The position numbers and the translations under genes were made by a program. Shown here one piece after another: positions 13,253-21,911 of a stretch of 33,296 bases of DNA. The notes beneath the pieces were generated by a model. It was not told the origin of the DNA, did not search any database, and saw only the letters and a program-made list of their open reading frames with translations. Every line of letters begins with the position of its first letter. Positions within the stretch are counted from its first letter, which is position 1. Source of the stretch: an uncultured Verrucomicrobiota bacterium. GTDB taxonomy: Bacteria > Verrucomicrobiota > Verrucomicrobiia > Limisphaerales > JAJXZI01. The DNA is taken from NCBI GenBank assembly GCA_903847485.1, contig CAINDV010000926.1, forward strand, positions 1 through 33,296. Direction: 5' to 3'.

Positions 13253-15478
13253 ATGCCTGACCCCAGAGGTACCTCCCGCTCACCAACCGTGCAGCTTCAG
13301 GATATCATCTTCATCCTGTTGCGCCACAAATGGAAAATCCTGACCTGCTCCGCACTGGGTCTGGCTGCCGCTGCTGCGCTTTTTCTCGTGGTCAAGCCAG
13401 ACTACCAATCTACGGCCAAGCTCCTCGTCCGCTACGTCATGGACTCCGGCGGGGTGGACGCGATGGGCGCGGATCGCCGGATTCAGACGCCCGATGCGCG
13501 GGGCGAAAACATCATCAACTCGGAGATCGAAATTCTGACCAGTTGGGATCTCGGCCTTGCTGTGGCGGACGTGATCGGTCCCGCGAAGATCGTGCCGCCG
13601 AAGGTTCCGGGAGAAACCAACCGCAACGCGGCAGCGGCCCAAATCATCAAGAACCTCGAAGTAGGCGTGCCCAAGCGCAGCAGTGTGATCGTCGTTACTT
13701 ACCGCCATCCTGACCCTGAGATGGCGCGCAAAGTCCTCGCCGAGGTGGTGGAACGCTATCTGGAACGGCATCTTGAAGTCCATCGCGGGATAGGCAGCTT
13801 CGACCTACTAACCCGGCAGACTGACCAACTCCGAAGTGAACTCAACGCCTCCGAAACTCAGTTGCAAGAGCTTAAACACAAAGCCGGCGTGGTCACATTG
13901 CTCGAAGGCCGGCAGCGCGTAGCCGCCGACATCAACCGCCTGGAGCAATCCATCTTGGACAGCGAGGCGGACCTAGCCGGTCGCCAGGCCCACCTGGCCG
14001 AGACTGAGAAGTCGCCTAGAGGCATGGCTTCCCCACCTATGTCCGCTTCCACCAATGCGGTCGAGCAAGTGGACCCCGCGGTGCTGGAGGAATACCGCGC
14101 TTTGGCGGAAAAGCTCTCTTTCTTGAAATCCAACCTGTCCGCACTGCTCATCCATTACAAGGACGGGCATCCGGAGGTGCAACTCCTTCAGCGACAGACC
14201 GCGGAGACGGAAGCGCTGAGGAAAAGTCTCGAAGTGAAGCATCCGGACCTGTTGTCCACTCCGCTGGGGATGACTGCGACAACATCGGCGACCGGGCGCG
14301 AATTGGCGCTGGATCCCCGCACCGAGCGTGCGCAACTGGCTGGGCTGGAGGCCCGCCTCAAGATTCTCAAAGCCGGACTTGAAAAATGCCGCCAAGAAGC
14401 CGCCACCATTGACGCCGAGGAATCCCAAATCACCCAGATCGAGCGCAAGAAGGAGCAACTAGTGACTAACTATCGTTACTTCTCTGAAAGCTTGGAGAAG
14501 GCGCGGGTGGACGCGCAAGTAGATCCAACGAAGATGCCCAATATCAGCAAGGTCCAGGAGCCTTCCCTGCCGGTGCGAGTCGCGAGCAAACTCCTTAAAG
14601 TCGTCGCGGCGCTGGCGCTGGGGGGCCTGGCTTTCGGCGTCGCCTGGGCGCTACTGTTGGATCTGGTCATAGATCAGAAGATCCGGCGGCCAATCGAGAT
14701 AGAGTCTCGTCTGCGGATACCGCTCCTGCTTTCTATTCCTTTTGTGGCGCAGGAGGGTTTAGCCCGACTTCTACAGGCTCCGGAGGCGAACCAGCCGCCA
14801 TCCGAAATGCTGGCGGTCACCGGACCAGTCCCAGAGCGGTCTCCGTGGGAGTTGATTCAGTTCGTCCGGCCCTTCTGCGAGGCCCTGCGTGACCGGGTCA
14901 CGCTCTACTTCCATCTCAAGAACGTGACTCGCCGGCCTAAGCTGATCGCTCTCACCGGCTGTGGTGACGGGGCGGGCGTGACGACTCTCGCCGCCGGGCT
15001 GGCCGCCGCGCTCTCGGAGATCGGGGACGGAAAAGTGCTCCTCGTGGACGCCAACTCTAGCAGTGCCGAGGGGCATCCGTTTTTCCGAGGAGGCGCGGTC
15101 CCCGACTTAGCTGCCGCCCTCCAGCCAGGGCGCGCGGGGCCGCCGGCGTTCGGAAACAACTTCTGCCTGGCCACCGCGACGAAGGTCGGTGACAAGACGC
15201 TGCCGATGGTGCCCCGCATCTACGACCTTGTGCCGAAGCTCAGATCCTGCGACTACGACTACATCATCTTCGATCTGCCGCCGATGACTCAGACTAGTGC
15301 CGCCCTGACCCTAGCCGGATTGATGGACCAAGTGTTGTTAGTGGCGGAAGCCGAGAAGACCAACCGTGACACACTCAAGTGGGCCTTTAACTCTCTCCGT
15401 CAGGCGGAGGCTAACGTCCTGGGCGTGTTCAACAAGGGCCGGAACCAGACGCCCTCCTGGCTGCGTCGGGGAACGTGA
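13253..15478 (+). CDS. Wzz/Wzc-like polysaccharide chain-length protein with degenerate BY-kinase domain
   Basis: The product is 741 residues. It has the Wzz domain layout. The first membrane segment is at ~28-48 (LTCSALGLAAAAALFLVV), a periplasmic region follows with long coiled coils (LTRQTDQLRSELNASETQLQELK; IERKKEQLVTNYRYFSESLEKAR), and the second membrane segment is at ~445-472 after the proline-rich EPSLPVRVA. The cytoplasmic C-terminus resembles a tyrosine autokinase ATPase. However, the Walker A site reads GCGDGAGVTT (569-578), with Val576 where the lysine should be. The A' motif is LLVDANS and the B motif is IIFDLPP. The protein ends in SWLRRGT with no tyrosine cluster. It should set chain length or scaffold the export complex without kinase activity. 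It is followed after 36 bp by the deacetylase-GT gene. Confidence 0.88.
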   Translation: MPDPRGTSRSPTVQLQDIIFILLRHKWKILTCSALGLAAAAALFLVVKPDYQSTAKLLVRYVMDSGGVDAMGADRRIQTPDARGENIINSEIEILTSWDLGLAVADVIGPAKIVPPKVPGETNRNAAAAQIIKNLEVGVPKRSSVIVVTYRHPDPEMARKVLAEVVERYLERHLEVHRGIGSFDLLTRQTDQLRSELNASETQLQELKHKAGVVTLLEGRQRVAADINRLEQSILDSEADLAGRQAHLAETEKSPRGMASPPMSASTNAVEQVDPAVLEEYRALAEKLSFLKSNLSALLIHYKDGHPEVQLLQRQTAETEALRKSLEVKHPDLLSTPLGMTATTSATGRELALDPRTERAQLAGLEARLKILKAGLEKCRQEAATIDAEESQITQIERKKEQLVTNYRYFSESLEKARVDAQVDPTKMPNISKVQEPSLPVRVASKLLKVVAALALGGLAFGVAWALLLDLVIDQKIRRPIEIESRLRIPLLLSIPFVAQEGLARLLQAPEANQPPSEMLAVTGPVPERSPWELIQFVRPFCEALRDRVTLYFHLKNVTRRPKLIALTGCGDGAGVTTLAAGLAAALSEIGDGKVLLVDANSSSAEGHPFFRGGAVPDLAAALQPGRAGPPAFGNNFCLATATKVGDKTLPMVPRIYDLVPKLRSCDYDYIIFDLPPMTQTSAALTLAGLMDQVLLVAEAEKTNRDTLKWAFNSLRQAEANVLGVFNKGRNQTPSWLRRGT

Positions 15479-15514
15479 ACTTAGCGCCGGCGGTGGCGCG
15501 AACCTACTTACCTC

Positions 15515-17812
15515 TTGTCAGCGCGACAGCCGGGCCGTTACGGCGAACTGTGCGAACTTGTGAGCCGCCTCTACTACCAGGTCAAGCCATTCGTCCCTTG
15601 GGCGATACGCATGACTGTCCGCCGCTGGTTTGCGGTGCGCAAGCGCCGTCGCCTCAACGACATCTGGCCCATCCTGCCCGGCTCGGAGCGCCATCCAGCG
15701 GGCTGGCCGGGTTGGCCGGATGGCCGCCAGTTCGCCTTCGTTCTCACCCACGACGTTGAGGGGCCGGATGGCTTGGCGCGAGTGCGGCCTTTGGCCGAAC
15801 TAGAGATGAGCCTGGGCTTCCGCTCCTCCTTCAACTTTATCCCGGAAGGTGACTACCGCGTGTCTGAGGAACTGCGCGCCTGGCTGGTTAGTTATGGCTT
15901 CGAAGTCGGCGTCCACGACTTATATCATGACGGCCGGCTGTTTGCCTCCCGGGAGCGCTTTCGGGAACATGCGCGAAAGATCAACCACTACCTCAAGGAA
16001 TGGAATGCCACTGGCTTCCGCGCTGGCTTCATGCTCCACAATCTCGCTTGGCAGCATGACCTGAATGTCCTCTACGACGCCTCCACCTTTGACACTGATC
16101 CCTTCGAGCCACAACCCGACGGCGTCGGTACCATCTTCCCCTTCTGGGTGACACAAAAGCAGAAAGCAGAAAACAGAGAGCAGAGAGAGGAAACTCCCGC
16201 CTCCGGATTTCAGCCTCAAGTCTTCAGTACTTCGCCCTCTGGCACTACGCCCTCCCCAAATTTCAGCCCTCAACCTTCAGATTTCAGTTCTCAGCTTTCT
16301 GCTTTCAGCTTTCCCCGTCCTGGATATGTGGAGCTTCCCTACACCCTGCCCCAGGACGTCAGCCTCTTTCTTCTCCTACAGGAACCATCCATTGCCATCT
16401 GGCGCACCAAGCTCGACTGGATCGCTGGCCACGGCGGCATGGCGCTGGTGAATGTGCATCCTGACTATCTCCGTTTCCTCGGTGATCCACCCTCCTCGCG
16501 AACTTTCCCGGTCGAGTTATACGCCGAGTTCCTTCAGTATGTCCGCAAGCAGCACCGGCCATCCTTCTGGCAACCGTTGCCCAAAGAAGTTGCCGCCTTC
16601 GCGGCACCGCTCCAGTTGCCGCTCCGCCCGAAACCCAAGCGCATCTGCATGGTCACACACTCGTTCTACGAGAGCGACAATCGCGTGGTCCGCTATGCCG
16701 AGGCTCTGGCCGACCGGGGCGATCAAGTGGATGTGCTCGCGCTCCAACGCACCCGCGAGACTCCGCGCGAAGAAACGATCCGGGGCGTGCATGTCGTCCG
16801 CCTGCAACCCCGGTTTGGCAAAAAGGAGCAGAACCACCTGGATTTCCTGCTCCCGATCCTCCGCTTTGGGGCTTTCTGCTGGTGGTGGATAACTCGGCAC
16901 TACTTTTTCGGACAGCGACATGACCTGTTCCACATCCATAACATTCCCGACTTCCTCGTCTTCACCGCCTGGGTTCCGCGACTGGCCGGCACGCCCGTCC
17001 TGCTCGATATTCACGACATTGTTCCGGAGTTCTATGCCAGCAAATTTGGCGCACGTAGATCGCGCCTGGTCCTGCCGCTGCTCCGCTGGATGGAGCGCTT
17101 GTCGGCCGCTTTCGCCCATCATGTCATCATCGCCAACGATCTGTGGGTCCAGAGATACGCCGACCGCACCGGGACCGGCCGGAAATGCTCCGTGTTCATC
17201 AATCACGTGGACTCAAAGCGATTCGCTCTCCGCCCGCGTACCCGGAACGACAACAAGCTCATCGTCCTCTTTCCAGGTGGACTCCAATGGCACCAGGGCC
17301 TGGACATCGCCATCCGCGCCTTCCAAAAGGTGCGCGTTGAACTCTCTAACGCCGAGTTCCACATCTACGGCGACGGCAACATGAAAGACCAGTTGATGCA
17401 ATTATCCTCGGAGCTTGGTCTCAAGGACAGTGTGCGCTTCTTCGAACCTTTGTCTGTAGGCCAGATTGCCGAAGTCATGGCCAACGCCGACCTCGGCGTG
17501 GTGCCGAAACGCGCGGACTCTTTTGGCAACGAGGCTTACAGCACCAAGATCATGGAATTCATGTCCCTGGGGATTCCTGTCGTCGTCTCCAGCACCAAAA
17601 TTGATCGCTACTACTTCAATGACTCCGTCGTCCGCTTCTTCGAATCCGGTAACATTAACGCCCTCGCCGAGGCGATGATCGAGTTACTTGGCAACCGCAC
17701 CAAGTGCCAGGAGATGGTTGCGCACGCTCGCGCTTACGCCGCGCAAAACAGTTGGGAATCCCGCAAATCCGATTACCTCAACCTCGTTGATGACCTTTGT
17801 GCCAAGAAGTAG
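15515..17812 (+). CDS. Fusion: polysaccharide-deacetylase-like domain + GT4 glycosyltransferase
   Basis: The product is up to 765 residues; the start is uncertain (TTG 15515, GTG 15560 or ATG 15611), since no strong ribosome site is seen. The N-terminal ~350 residues are a NodB-fold deacetylase-like domain (FAFVLTHDVEGPDGL, RSSFNFIPEGDYRVS, FEVGVHDLYHDG, YDASTFDTDPFEPQPDGVGTIFPFWV, YVELPYTLPQD, GGMALVNVHPDY). From about residue 370 a GT-B GT4 domain follows (ICMVTHSFYESDNRVVRYAEAL, DLFHIHNIPDFLVF, PVLLDIHDIVPEFYASKF, VLFPGGLQWHQGLDIAI, EFHIYGDGNMKDQL, GVVPKRADSFGNEAYSTKIMEFMSLGIPVV). Residues ~213-265 are an in-frame repeat-derived insert, low complexity and Ser/Pro/Gln-rich. It may both trim and extend the glycan, or the deacetylase half may be only structural. 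Confidence 0.88.
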   Translation: MSARQPGRYGELCELVSRLYYQVKPFVPWAIRMTVRRWFAVRKRRRLNDIWPILPGSERHPAGWPGWPDGRQFAFVLTHDVEGPDGLARVRPLAELEMSLGFRSSFNFIPEGDYRVSEELRAWLVSYGFEVGVHDLYHDGRLFASRERFREHARKINHYLKEWNATGFRAGFMLHNLAWQHDLNVLYDASTFDTDPFEPQPDGVGTIFPFWVTQKQKAENREQREETPASGFQPQVFSTSPSGTTPSPNFSPQPSDFSSQLSAFSFPRPGYVELPYTLPQDVSLFLLLQEPSIAIWRTKLDWIAGHGGMALVNVHPDYLRFLGDPPSSRTFPVELYAEFLQYVRKQHRPSFWQPLPKEVAAFAAPLQLPLRPKPKRICMVTHSFYESDNRVVRYAEALADRGDQVDVLALQRTRETPREETIRGVHVVRLQPRFGKKEQNHLDFLLPILRFGAFCWWWITRHYFFGQRHDLFHIHNIPDFLVFTAWVPRLAGTPVLLDIHDIVPEFYASKFGARRSRLVLPLLRWMERLSAAFAHHVIIANDLWVQRYADRTGTGRKCSVFINHVDSKRFALRPRTRNDNKLIVLFPGGLQWHQGLDIAIRAFQKVRVELSNAEFHIYGDGNMKDQLMQLSSELGLKDSVRFFEPLSVGQIAEVMANADLGVVPKRADSFGNEAYSTKIMEFMSLGIPVVVSSTKIDRYYFNDSVVRFFESGNINALAEAMIELLGNRTKCQEMVAHARAYAAQNSWESRKSDYLNLVDDLCAKK
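16156..16312 (+). repeat. Repeat-like insert inside the deacetylase-GT gene
   Basis: AAAGCAGAAAGCAGAAAA (16156-16173) is nearly complementary to CTTTCTGCTTTCAGCTTT (16295-16312). Between are purine-rich GAGAGCAGAGAGAGG and pyrimidine-rich TTTCAG-type runs. TTTCAGCT-type sequence recurs at 17928-17955 between genes and GATTTCAG at 11985-12000. The DNA is of non-coding character yet preserves the frame for ~52 residues. Confidence 0.7.
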
Positions 17813-17842
17813 GACTGGCAAATGTAGCCGTCGAGGTTACGC

Positions 17843-17966
17843 GGCGGATGGATTGAGACCCTCCTTAATCCGCCTCCTGCATTATCCATGTCCGCTTTCT
17901 ACTTTTAAGTCGTTCCCGATTGACTGATTTCAGCTCTCTGTTTTCAGCTTTCGGCTTACGGCTTTC
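17843..17966. repeat. Intergenic hairpin and TTTCAGCT-rich repeat
   Basis: GGCGGAT (17843-17849) pairs with ATCCGCC (17868-17874) and is followed by TTTCAGCTCTCTGTTTTCAG and related runs up to the start of the next gene. The same type of sequence is found inside the deacetylase-GT gene. An open frame continues through it from TTG 17920, but family similarity begins only after ATG 17974. Confidence 0.6.
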
Positions 17967-17973
17967 CAATTGG

Positions 17974-18960
17974 ATGCGCCTCGACCGCTTCATAACCCTC
18001 AACCTCGTCCGCCCCCTCATGGGCTTGCGCCATCTTGGACTTCGCACTTCCTCCACGCTCCCCATCTTGATGTATCACAGCATCTCGGACGATCCGGAGC
18101 CAGGCGTTCACCCCTACTATCGCGTCTGCACCTCACCCCGGCGCTTTACCGACCAAATGCAGTGGCTGAAGGATAACGGTTACCAAGGCGTCACTCTCGC
18201 CGCTGGCCTGGCCTGGCTGAACTCGCAACCCTTACCTCCTCACCTCCTCACCTCCTCAACGAAACCAGTCGCCCTCACCTTCGACGACGGCTTCCGCGAC
18301 TTCTACACCGCCGCCTTTCCGATTTTGCTCCAGCACGGCTTTCGCGCCTCAATGTTCCTGCCCACCGCCTTCGTTGGAGACGAGCGGCGCGCATTCCGTC
18401 CGCGTGGCAGTTCGCGACTCTCGACCATCCGTGATTGTCTCACTTGGTCTGAGGTCCGGGAATTGCACGCGGCTGGCATCCAGTTTGGCTCTCACACCGT
18501 CAACCACCCGAAACTGGTGGACCTCGCCTTGTCTGAGATTGAATCTGAAATCTCCAATTCCAAATCCGTAATCGAGCACCAACTCAGTGCTTCCATTACC
18601 ACCTTCGCCTATCCTTACGCCTTTCCCCAGGCCGAAAAGCATTTTGCGGAGGCTTTCTGCCAACTGCTGAAGCGGGTGGGTTATGAGTCGTGCGTAACCA
18701 CTGAAGTGGGGCGTGTGAGACCCGGCGATGACTGGTTCCGCCTTACCCGTTTGCCGGTGAACTCCGCTGACGACGACGACCTCTTGCGGAGCAAACTGGC
18801 CGGTCACTACGACTGGCTGGCCTTTCCCCAGGCCGTGGTGAAGAAGATCAAACACGCGGTTCGCCCGGCGCGGAAACAGACCGATGCACCCGTTCAAAGC
18901 ATGATCTCCGGGCCGGCAACGACTAACTCCTCTCTACCACTCGGCGACAAGCAGGCGTAA
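17974..18960 (+). CDS. NodB-type polysaccharide deacetylase
   Basis: The product is 328 residues from ATG 17974, chosen because the upstream extension is encoded by repeat DNA. The motifs LPILMYHSISDDPEPGVHPY, VALTFDDGFRDFYTAAFPIL (motif 1, with the two Asp of TFDDG) and QFGSHTVNHPKLVDL (motif 2, His-x3-His metal site) are intact. FAYPYAFP (motif 3) and FRLTRLPVN also fit carbohydrate esterase family 4. It would remove N-acetyl groups from the polysaccharide or a precursor. A tandem 8-bp repeat adds a short Leu/Pro/Ser loop at residues ~86-96. It lies in the EPS cluster between two glycosyltransferase genes. Confidence 0.9.
   Translation: MRLDRFITLNLVRPLMGLRHLGLRTSSTLPILMYHSISDDPEPGVHPYYRVCTSPRRFTDQMQWLKDNGYQGVTLAAGLAWLNSQPLPPHLLTSSTKPVALTFDDGFRDFYTAAFPILLQHGFRASMFLPTAFVGDERRAFRPRGSSRLSTIRDCLTWSEVRELHAAGIQFGSHTVNHPKLVDLALSEIESEISNSKSVIEHQLSASITTFAYPYAFPQAEKHFAEAFCQLLKRVGYESCVTTEVGRVRPGDDWFRLTRLPVNSADDDDLLRSKLAGHYDWLAFPQAVVKKIKHAVRPARKQTDAPVQSMISGPATTNSSLPLGDKQA
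18234..18257 (+). repeat. Tandem 8-bp repeat (ACCTCCTC x3) inside the deacetylase gene
   Basis: Three perfect copies of ACCTCCTC encode the loop PPHLLTSS just before the first catalytic motif. Three copies of an 8-mer keep the frame (24 bp); loss or gain of one unit would shift the frame, so the tract could be mutable. Confidence 0.7.
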
Positions 18961-19152
18961 GTATGTGCTCTCTTCTTAATCATGCACCGTGCGCGTCGCG
19001 CGCCAGCTTCTGGACTGCGCAATTCATATTCGCTTTGTCTCTCGCCGATCACTCTTCGTCTCCCGATCCGAGTCCAAACCGTTGCTGTTGTCCGCTGTCT
19101 GCTCTCTGATTTTGAATTGTCCGCCCTCAATCTCAACACACTCCGGGCAATC

Positions 19153-20025
19153 ATGATCCAAGCCCGTTACGTTCTGGTAACTCCCGCCAAGAATGAAGAA
19201 ACTTCGATTGGGATAACTATCGAGTCCGTCGTTAATCAGACAGTCCGCCCGGCGGAGTGGGTGATTGTTAGTGACGGTTCCACCGACCGAACGGAGGAGA
19301 TCGTCCGCGCCGCCGCCGTGGCCCACCCTTGGATCCGCCTACTGCCGCTCCCGGCCCGCCCCCATCGAAGTTTTGCGGCAGTGGTGCAGGCCACCGAGGC
19401 GGGCGTTCGCGCGCTCACCGTGGATGGCTATGAGTACTTGGGCCTCTTGGATTCAGATGTTCGCTTTCAGCCCGACTACTTCGAGCAGGTGATCCGGCAA
19501 TTCGAATCCTCCGCCCGGCTCGGTTTGGCGGGAGCGGTCGTCCTGGACTTGGGCGAACCCAGAGACCGCCTTCCCAGAAATCGGGACGACGTGCCGGGTG
19601 CGGCCCAATTTTTTCGACGCCAATGCTTCGAGGATATCGGCGGGTTGCTAGCTATTCCCGAAGGCGGTTGGGATGCGCTCACTTGCGCTCGTGCCCGAAT
19701 GCTGGGATACGAAACCCGCTTATTGACGCACCTCGTTATGGATCACCTCAAGCCCCGTAACATCTCCGAAGGCAGTTTGCTTCGACGGACCTGGCAACTG
19801 GGGGTGCGCGATTATGCGCTGGGTTACCGCCCTCTGTTTGAATGCGCCAAGTGCCTCGGCCGGCTTCTTGAGTCTCCCCTGTTTGTGGGGAGCATCGCGC
19901 GGTGGGTTGGCTATTGCTGTGCCACGATCCAGCGCCGTAAGCGGATGATTCCCGGAGATTTGCTTAAATTCGTGCGCATTGAGCAGAAGAGACGACTGTG
20001 GCAGAAGCTGTTTCCTTTTAGGTGA
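19153..20025 (+). CDS. Family 2 glycosyltransferase
   Basis: The product is 290 residues from ATG 19153. The frame is open further upstream through about 170 bp of low-information sequence, but the GT2 fold starts at ARYVLVTPAKNEETSIGITIESVVNQT. Nucleotide-sugar binding residues are seen in EWVIVSDGSTDRTEE and the DXD motif in GLLDSDVRFQPDYFEQV. The acceptor-site region is GGLLAIPEGGWDALTCARARMLGYE. The C-terminus (GSIARWVGYCCATIQRRKRMI) may touch the membrane. It presumably adds one residue to the repeat unit; donor and acceptor are unknown. The 190-bp region before it contains no gene. Confidence 0.9.
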   Translation: MIQARYVLVTPAKNEETSIGITIESVVNQTVRPAEWVIVSDGSTDRTEEIVRAAAVAHPWIRLLPLPARPHRSFAAVVQATEAGVRALTVDGYEYLGLLDSDVRFQPDYFEQVIRQFESSARLGLAGAVVLDLGEPRDRLPRNRDDVPGAAQFFRRQCFEDIGGLLAIPEGGWDALTCARARMLGYETRLLTHLVMDHLKPRNISEGSLLRRTWQLGVRDYALGYRPLFECAKCLGRLLESPLFVGSIARWVGYCCATIQRRKRMIPGDLLKFVRIEQKRRLWQKLFPFR

Positions 20026-20289
20026 AGATGTCTGTGCCGCAACAGATTGGCCCTTGGCGTTCAGGCTCAGAACCCCTGAACCGAGAAATTGGCGTGGGCC
20101 GACCGGTGAGGGTGCCGGGCCTAGAGAACCGCGCCCTTGCTGTAGGCCGGGGCCCATGACCCCGCGAACTTGGACTCCATCTCGTTTCCTCGCCGGTTGA
20201 AGATTCGTGCTCACGGCTCAGGAGTTCTGAGGCTTAACTTCCTCGCTGGCTATCGTTGGTTGGGAACTGTTGAGCCGTATCTATTCAGT

Positions 20290-20324
20290 AGCCAGGTAGG
20301 GCGACGCTCCTGCGGAGCCTGGCT
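20290..20324. repeat. Dispersed palindromic repeat (copy 2)
   Basis: Arms AGCCAGG (20290-20296) and CCTGGCT (20318-20324) enclose TAGGGCGACGCTCCTGCGG. The core matches copies at 11935, 20428 and 33236. Confidence 0.75.
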
Positions 20325-20423
20325 GGGATGGCGAATCAGGCATCGGATCACCGCCGTTTTAGGTTCACCTTTTAGTGACCGGTGGCGACCCAAGCAAACT
20401 GCGGAGGAACCCTTGTCCAGCGC

Positions 20424-20450
20424 GGCTCGGCAGGAGCCTCGCCCTACCGG
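20424..20450. repeat. Dispersed palindromic repeat (copy 3, inverted)
   Basis: GGCTCGGCAGGAGCCTCGCC followed by CTACCGG is the reverse complement form of the copy at 33236-33261 and is inverted relative to the copy at 20290. Confidence 0.75.
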
Positions 20451-20555
20451 CTACTGCATCGTTACGGTTGAGAGGCTAAGGCGTAGAACTTTGGCGGATC
20501 TCAGGAATGTTTACCGTCCGCAATTCCGCCCACGGAGGGCTTTGAATGCACTGAA

Positions 20556-21866
20556 ATGAGAAATACCGCACTGCAACACCGTTCCGCGAAACTTGCCTAT
20601 CTTACAAGTGTAATCCCGGCACTTTCCGCCACCTTCATTTACCGGGAAATTCTTGAACTTGAACGACGCGGATACGCAGTTCATATCTACTCTATATGGA
20701 AACCCGAACTTGCCAGCTTGTCAGCCGAAGCTTTGCCTATGTTCGGTGTGACCCACTATTTGCAGCCGATAGGGTTCGGTCCGTTGTTGAGATCGCATTG
20801 CTACTACGTATTGCGTCGGCCTGTCCATTACCTCACGACTTTGTGTAAAATGCTAAGTCCATTCCACCATCGGTGCAAAGACCGGATGCGCTCTCTTATG
20901 CATTTCGGCGAGGGCATTGTTCTTGCCCGACAGATGGAACTTGATGGCGTCACGCACCTTCATTCGCACTATGCGTCGCAACCCACCTCGGTCGCGAGAG
21001 TCGTGCATTTGCTCACCGGCATTCCTTACAGCTTTTCCGCCCATGCGCACGACATTTGGGCCGACCGCCTCCTCCTGCGTGAAAAGCTGCGAGAAGTTCG
21101 GTTTGTGGCCTGCTGCTCGGTCTGCGGTCAAACGGAATTAATCAAGCAGGGGAATCCTGCCGACGCGCCAAAGGTCCATCTGATCTACCACGGTGTTGAT
21201 GTGAGGAGATTCATTCCCCCGCAGGGAAATGAGCGCCGCGCAGATCTGATCCTGGCAGTTGGACGGTTGGAGGATGTGAAGGGTTTCCATCACTTGGTAG
21301 AAGCCTGCCAACATCTCCGGGAACAGCAGGTTCGCTTCGAGTGTCGGATCGTCGGAGAAGGCGACCAACGGGCGCGCTTGACCGCCTTGATCGACCATTT
21401 CCAGCTTGGCGAGTGGGTTCATCTGGCCGGCGCGGTCACGCAGGAGCGCCTGCTTGCTCACTATCACGAGGCCGCACTATGCACCATGCCCTGCGTGGCA
21501 AGCGCGGACGGGCGGCACGATGGCATTCCCAATGTGTTTCTCGAAGCCATGGCAACGGCTCTTCCGGTTGTGACGACTCCAACGGGAGGCATACCTGAGC
21601 TGATCGTGAACGGGGAAAACGGATTCCTAGTGCCTCCTGCCAGTCCCAAAGAACTGGCGGAGAAACTCAAAGATTTATTGCGCGACGCTTCCCTGCGAAA
21701 GTCAGTCGGCGCGGCGGCTCGAGAAACCATCTGTGCCCGCTTCGACAACCGTGAAACCATCGGGCCGCTCATCGAGTTATTCCGCAACGAGGCAAGTCTG
21801 GAGCCATGTCCTGCTGAAGCTTCCAGTAATATTACAGTTTTGGGAATTCAGGCAGAAAGATATTGA
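20556..21866 (+). CDS. GT4 glycosyltransferase (WcaL-like)
   Basis: The product is 436 residues. The N-terminal GT-B half shows KLAYLTSVIPALSATFIYREI, LERRGYAVHIYSIW and HLHSHYASQPTSVARVVHLL, then PYSFSAHAHDIW. The C-terminal half has LILAVGRLEDVKGFHHLVEAC, FECRIVGEGDQRARL, VHLAGAVTQERLLAHY and the donor-site stretch HDGIPNVFLEAMATALPVVTTPTGGIPELI with the family-4 E-x7-E. It resembles the colanic-acid type WcaL and exosortase-cluster glycosyltransferases. A second, broken copy of its C-terminal half lies 200 bp downstream, so this gene belongs to a former tandem duplication. The start at ATG 20556 has only a weak, distant AGGG. Confidence 0.9.
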   Translation: MRNTALQHRSAKLAYLTSVIPALSATFIYREILELERRGYAVHIYSIWKPELASLSAEALPMFGVTHYLQPIGFGPLLRSHCYYVLRRPVHYLTTLCKMLSPFHHRCKDRMRSLMHFGEGIVLARQMELDGVTHLHSHYASQPTSVARVVHLLTGIPYSFSAHAHDIWADRLLLREKLREVRFVACCSVCGQTELIKQGNPADAPKVHLIYHGVDVRRFIPPQGNERRADLILAVGRLEDVKGFHHLVEACQHLREQQVRFECRIVGEGDQRARLTALIDHFQLGEWVHLAGAVTQERLLAHYHEAALCTMPCVASADGRHDGIPNVFLEAMATALPVVTTPTGGIPELIVNGENGFLVPPASPKELAEKLKDLLRDASLRKSVGAAARETICARFDNRETIGPLIELFRNEASLEPCPAEASSNITVLGIQAERY

Positions 21867-21911
21867 CCGTTCTCGTTTCCCCGAGGACTTCGGCAAATTA
21901 GTATCTGCGTC

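Larger units (their letters stand above)
20026..20555. other. 530-bp gene-free stretch with dispersed repeats
   Basis: No credible gene is found. It carries GGGG/CCCC hairpin sequence near 20149-20163 and two copies of the GGTAGGGCGA/GCTCCTGC repeat family in opposite orientation (20290-20324 and 20424-20450). The first is flanked by AGCCAGG/CCTGGCT arms. This is the longest repeat-filled gap in the EPS cluster and separates the first glycosyltransferase block from the GT4/wzy block. Confidence 0.65.

Noticed and set aside
12017-20025. Exosortase/PEP-CTERM system
   Set aside because: The FemAB-like, deacetylase and WcaL-like genes resemble exosortase-associated clusters, but no exosortase and no PEP-CTERM sorting tail was found in the window.
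20170-20559. 129-residue plus-strand frame before the GT4 gene
   Set aside because: It is made largely of dispersed palindromic repeats and has no domain similarity. It ends overlapping the real GT4 start.
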